Shown here one piece after another: positions 63,108 to 64,000 of a DNA stretch of 64,000 nt. Every line of letters starts with the position of its first letter. Within the stretch, counting starts at the first letter, position 1. Source of the stretch: Gracilariopsis chorda (lineage: Eukaryota; Rhodophyta; Florideophyceae; Gracilariales; Gracilariaceae). The position numbers were made by a program, and so were the translations under genes. The stretch covers positions 1-64,000 of the forward strand of contig NBIV01000145.1 of NCBI GenBank assembly GCA_003194525.1. The letters run 5' to 3'. Below the pieces are notes generated by a model that had not been told where the DNA came from, did no database searches, and worked only from the letters and a program-made list of their open reading frames with translations.

Positions 63108-64000
63108 CTACAACTCAGCTATGCGATCAATTATTATAAATTCAGGAGGTAGTGGCTTGCAAAAAACAAAGTCTCCGTCGGCATCAGAATCCGTTTCAAT
63201 TGTTTGAGGTACGTTATTATCTCTCCCATTCTCAAACTGCAACGCATCTTCAACCACTGCTTCTCTCACACTTAAATCATCTTCGATCGTGACACAGTTT
63301 TCGACGTCGTTCTCTGTGACAACGTCTGACATTTGTTCATGAAAAGGATCACGACGATTCAAACACATACTCAGCCGTTCAAGTGCATTTGAAATATGCT
63401 CCAACTCCTCTCTATTACCGTGACCACGCATCTTGCCTTCGCTCGATAAAACTTCTGAAACATGATGCATAGGAAGAACATTGGCTTTCACCCATCACCG
63501 AGCCACAGTTGCCCATGATACGGTTTCCCACGCTTTCTTAACCATCATAGATACATCAAGAAAATAAGGGTCAAAACCTTCCTCCATTTCACGCATTCCA
63601 GCCATCAAAGCTCTGGCACTTTCCCCGGCGCTTCTGTCTCGTCTCAATATCTGCAAGAATCTTGTGAAGCAGGAGACTACGGTACTTCATCTTCCAAGCC
63701 GATATAGTGCCTAATTTCATAGGCTGATTTAATGCAGTACAGTTGGTCGGCAACTTCATAACAGTGACTTGCCTTCTGCTATCAGTTAGATCCGTTCCAT
63801 GTGGCACGGAGTTATCCATCAACAAAAAACACTTTCGAGATGTTACCTTTCTCACATGTGGTAAAATTACCTCATTAAACCAGCGCTTGAATGTAACGGT
63901 ATCCGACCAAGCATTTCGTTGACTAAAGTACGGCACGGCAGGCTTACTTAGAGGAAAGCACCTAGGATTCTTTGACTTACCGATAATTGCCATTGGAAGC
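63108..64000 (-). pseudogene. Second pogo/Tigger-like transposase, minus strand, cut by the window edge
   Basis: Coming from the right edge, the frame 63993-63589 reads IGKSKNPRCF, NAWSDTVTFKRWFNEVILPHV, CFLLMDNSVPHGTDL and LPTNCTALNQPMKLG, the DDE_1 core of Tigger/jerky-type transposases. After a short gap the end (KKAWETVSWATVAR, stop, WVKANVLP...) follows, with an acidic C-terminus to 63108. The stop (TGA near 63494-63496) sits where a cysteine (TGT/TGC) is usual in ARCWVKA. Apart from that stop and the join near 63590 it looks rather intact; the N-terminus lies beyond the window. Confidence 0.8.

Overview
The window is nuclear DNA from a eukaryote with few introns, most likely a red alga, with a multicellular species of the Chondrus kind as my best guess. 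The reasons are: about twenty host genes, nearly all single-exon, with only four short introns of 99-109 bp visible; a plant-type class II DAHP synthase; a sucrose-transporter-type MFS protein; a secreted protein with a CBM1-like module of the kind known from Porphyra polysaccharide-binding protein; and compact gene islands between blocks of LTR retrotransposon and DNA transposon debris. The species is inference; the eukaryotic gene content (MED6, VPS36, ARP6, TAF4-like, Cdc7/SepH-type kinase) is directly readable.

Layout. 1-8375 is a decayed Ty3/gypsy element on the minus strand (5' LTR 7568-8375, then gag, protease, RT, RNase H, integrase; its 3' LTR lies off the left edge). It is inserted into the pol gene of a second, plus-strand, chromodomain-type gypsy element whose tail survives at 8376-8682. 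Gene island A (10.6-29.5 kb): Cdc7/SepH/MAP3K-epsilon-type kinase, a polyQ protein, MED6, a membrane-anchored Nudix-like protein, a hypothetical protein, VPS36, a tiny QCR10-like protein, a TAF4-like protein, tRNA-Thr(UGU), a five-finger C2H2 protein with one intron, then a long gene-poor, pyrimidine-rich stretch and a single-finger C2H2 protein. A gene-poor block (29.5-34.1 kb) follows. Gene island B (34.1-57 kb): two related F-box-like proteins flanking a CBM1-like secreted protein, a sucrose-type transporter and a hypothetical protein; ARP6; DAHP synthase divergent from a 1-Cys peroxiredoxin; two PH-domain protein kinases separated by a Dot5/PrxQ-like peroxiredoxin; adenylosuccinate synthetase; and a protein with four GRSDL/GG repeats. 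The right end (58.4-64 kb) is transposon debris: a PIF/Harbinger-type transposase split by a solo copy of the same LTR seen at the left end, its probable Myb/SANT-like partner gene, and two pogo/Tigger-type transposase remnants.

The host genes do not form one pathway. They include nuclear functions (MED6, TAF4-like, ARP6, zinc fingers), ESCRT-II trafficking, signalling kinases, shikimate and purine biosynthesis, redox defence and sugar transport. Several neighbours are divergent pairs with 340-380 bp between start codons.

Most noteworthy signals: (1) the left retrotransposon is packed, in both its LTR and its coding parts, with tiny 11-13 nt hairpins, many of the form CCnnn-NNN-n'n'n'GG, about one every 25-30 bp; (2) a solo LTR with an exact 5-bp target duplication splits a Harbinger transposase; (3) a 32+32 bp near-perfect palindrome and several other isolated long hairpins lie in non-coding DNA; (4) three apparent frameshifts in host genes fall in homopolymers; (5) all four introns are nearly the same size and carry a CTGAC motif 30-50 nt before the 3' splice site.
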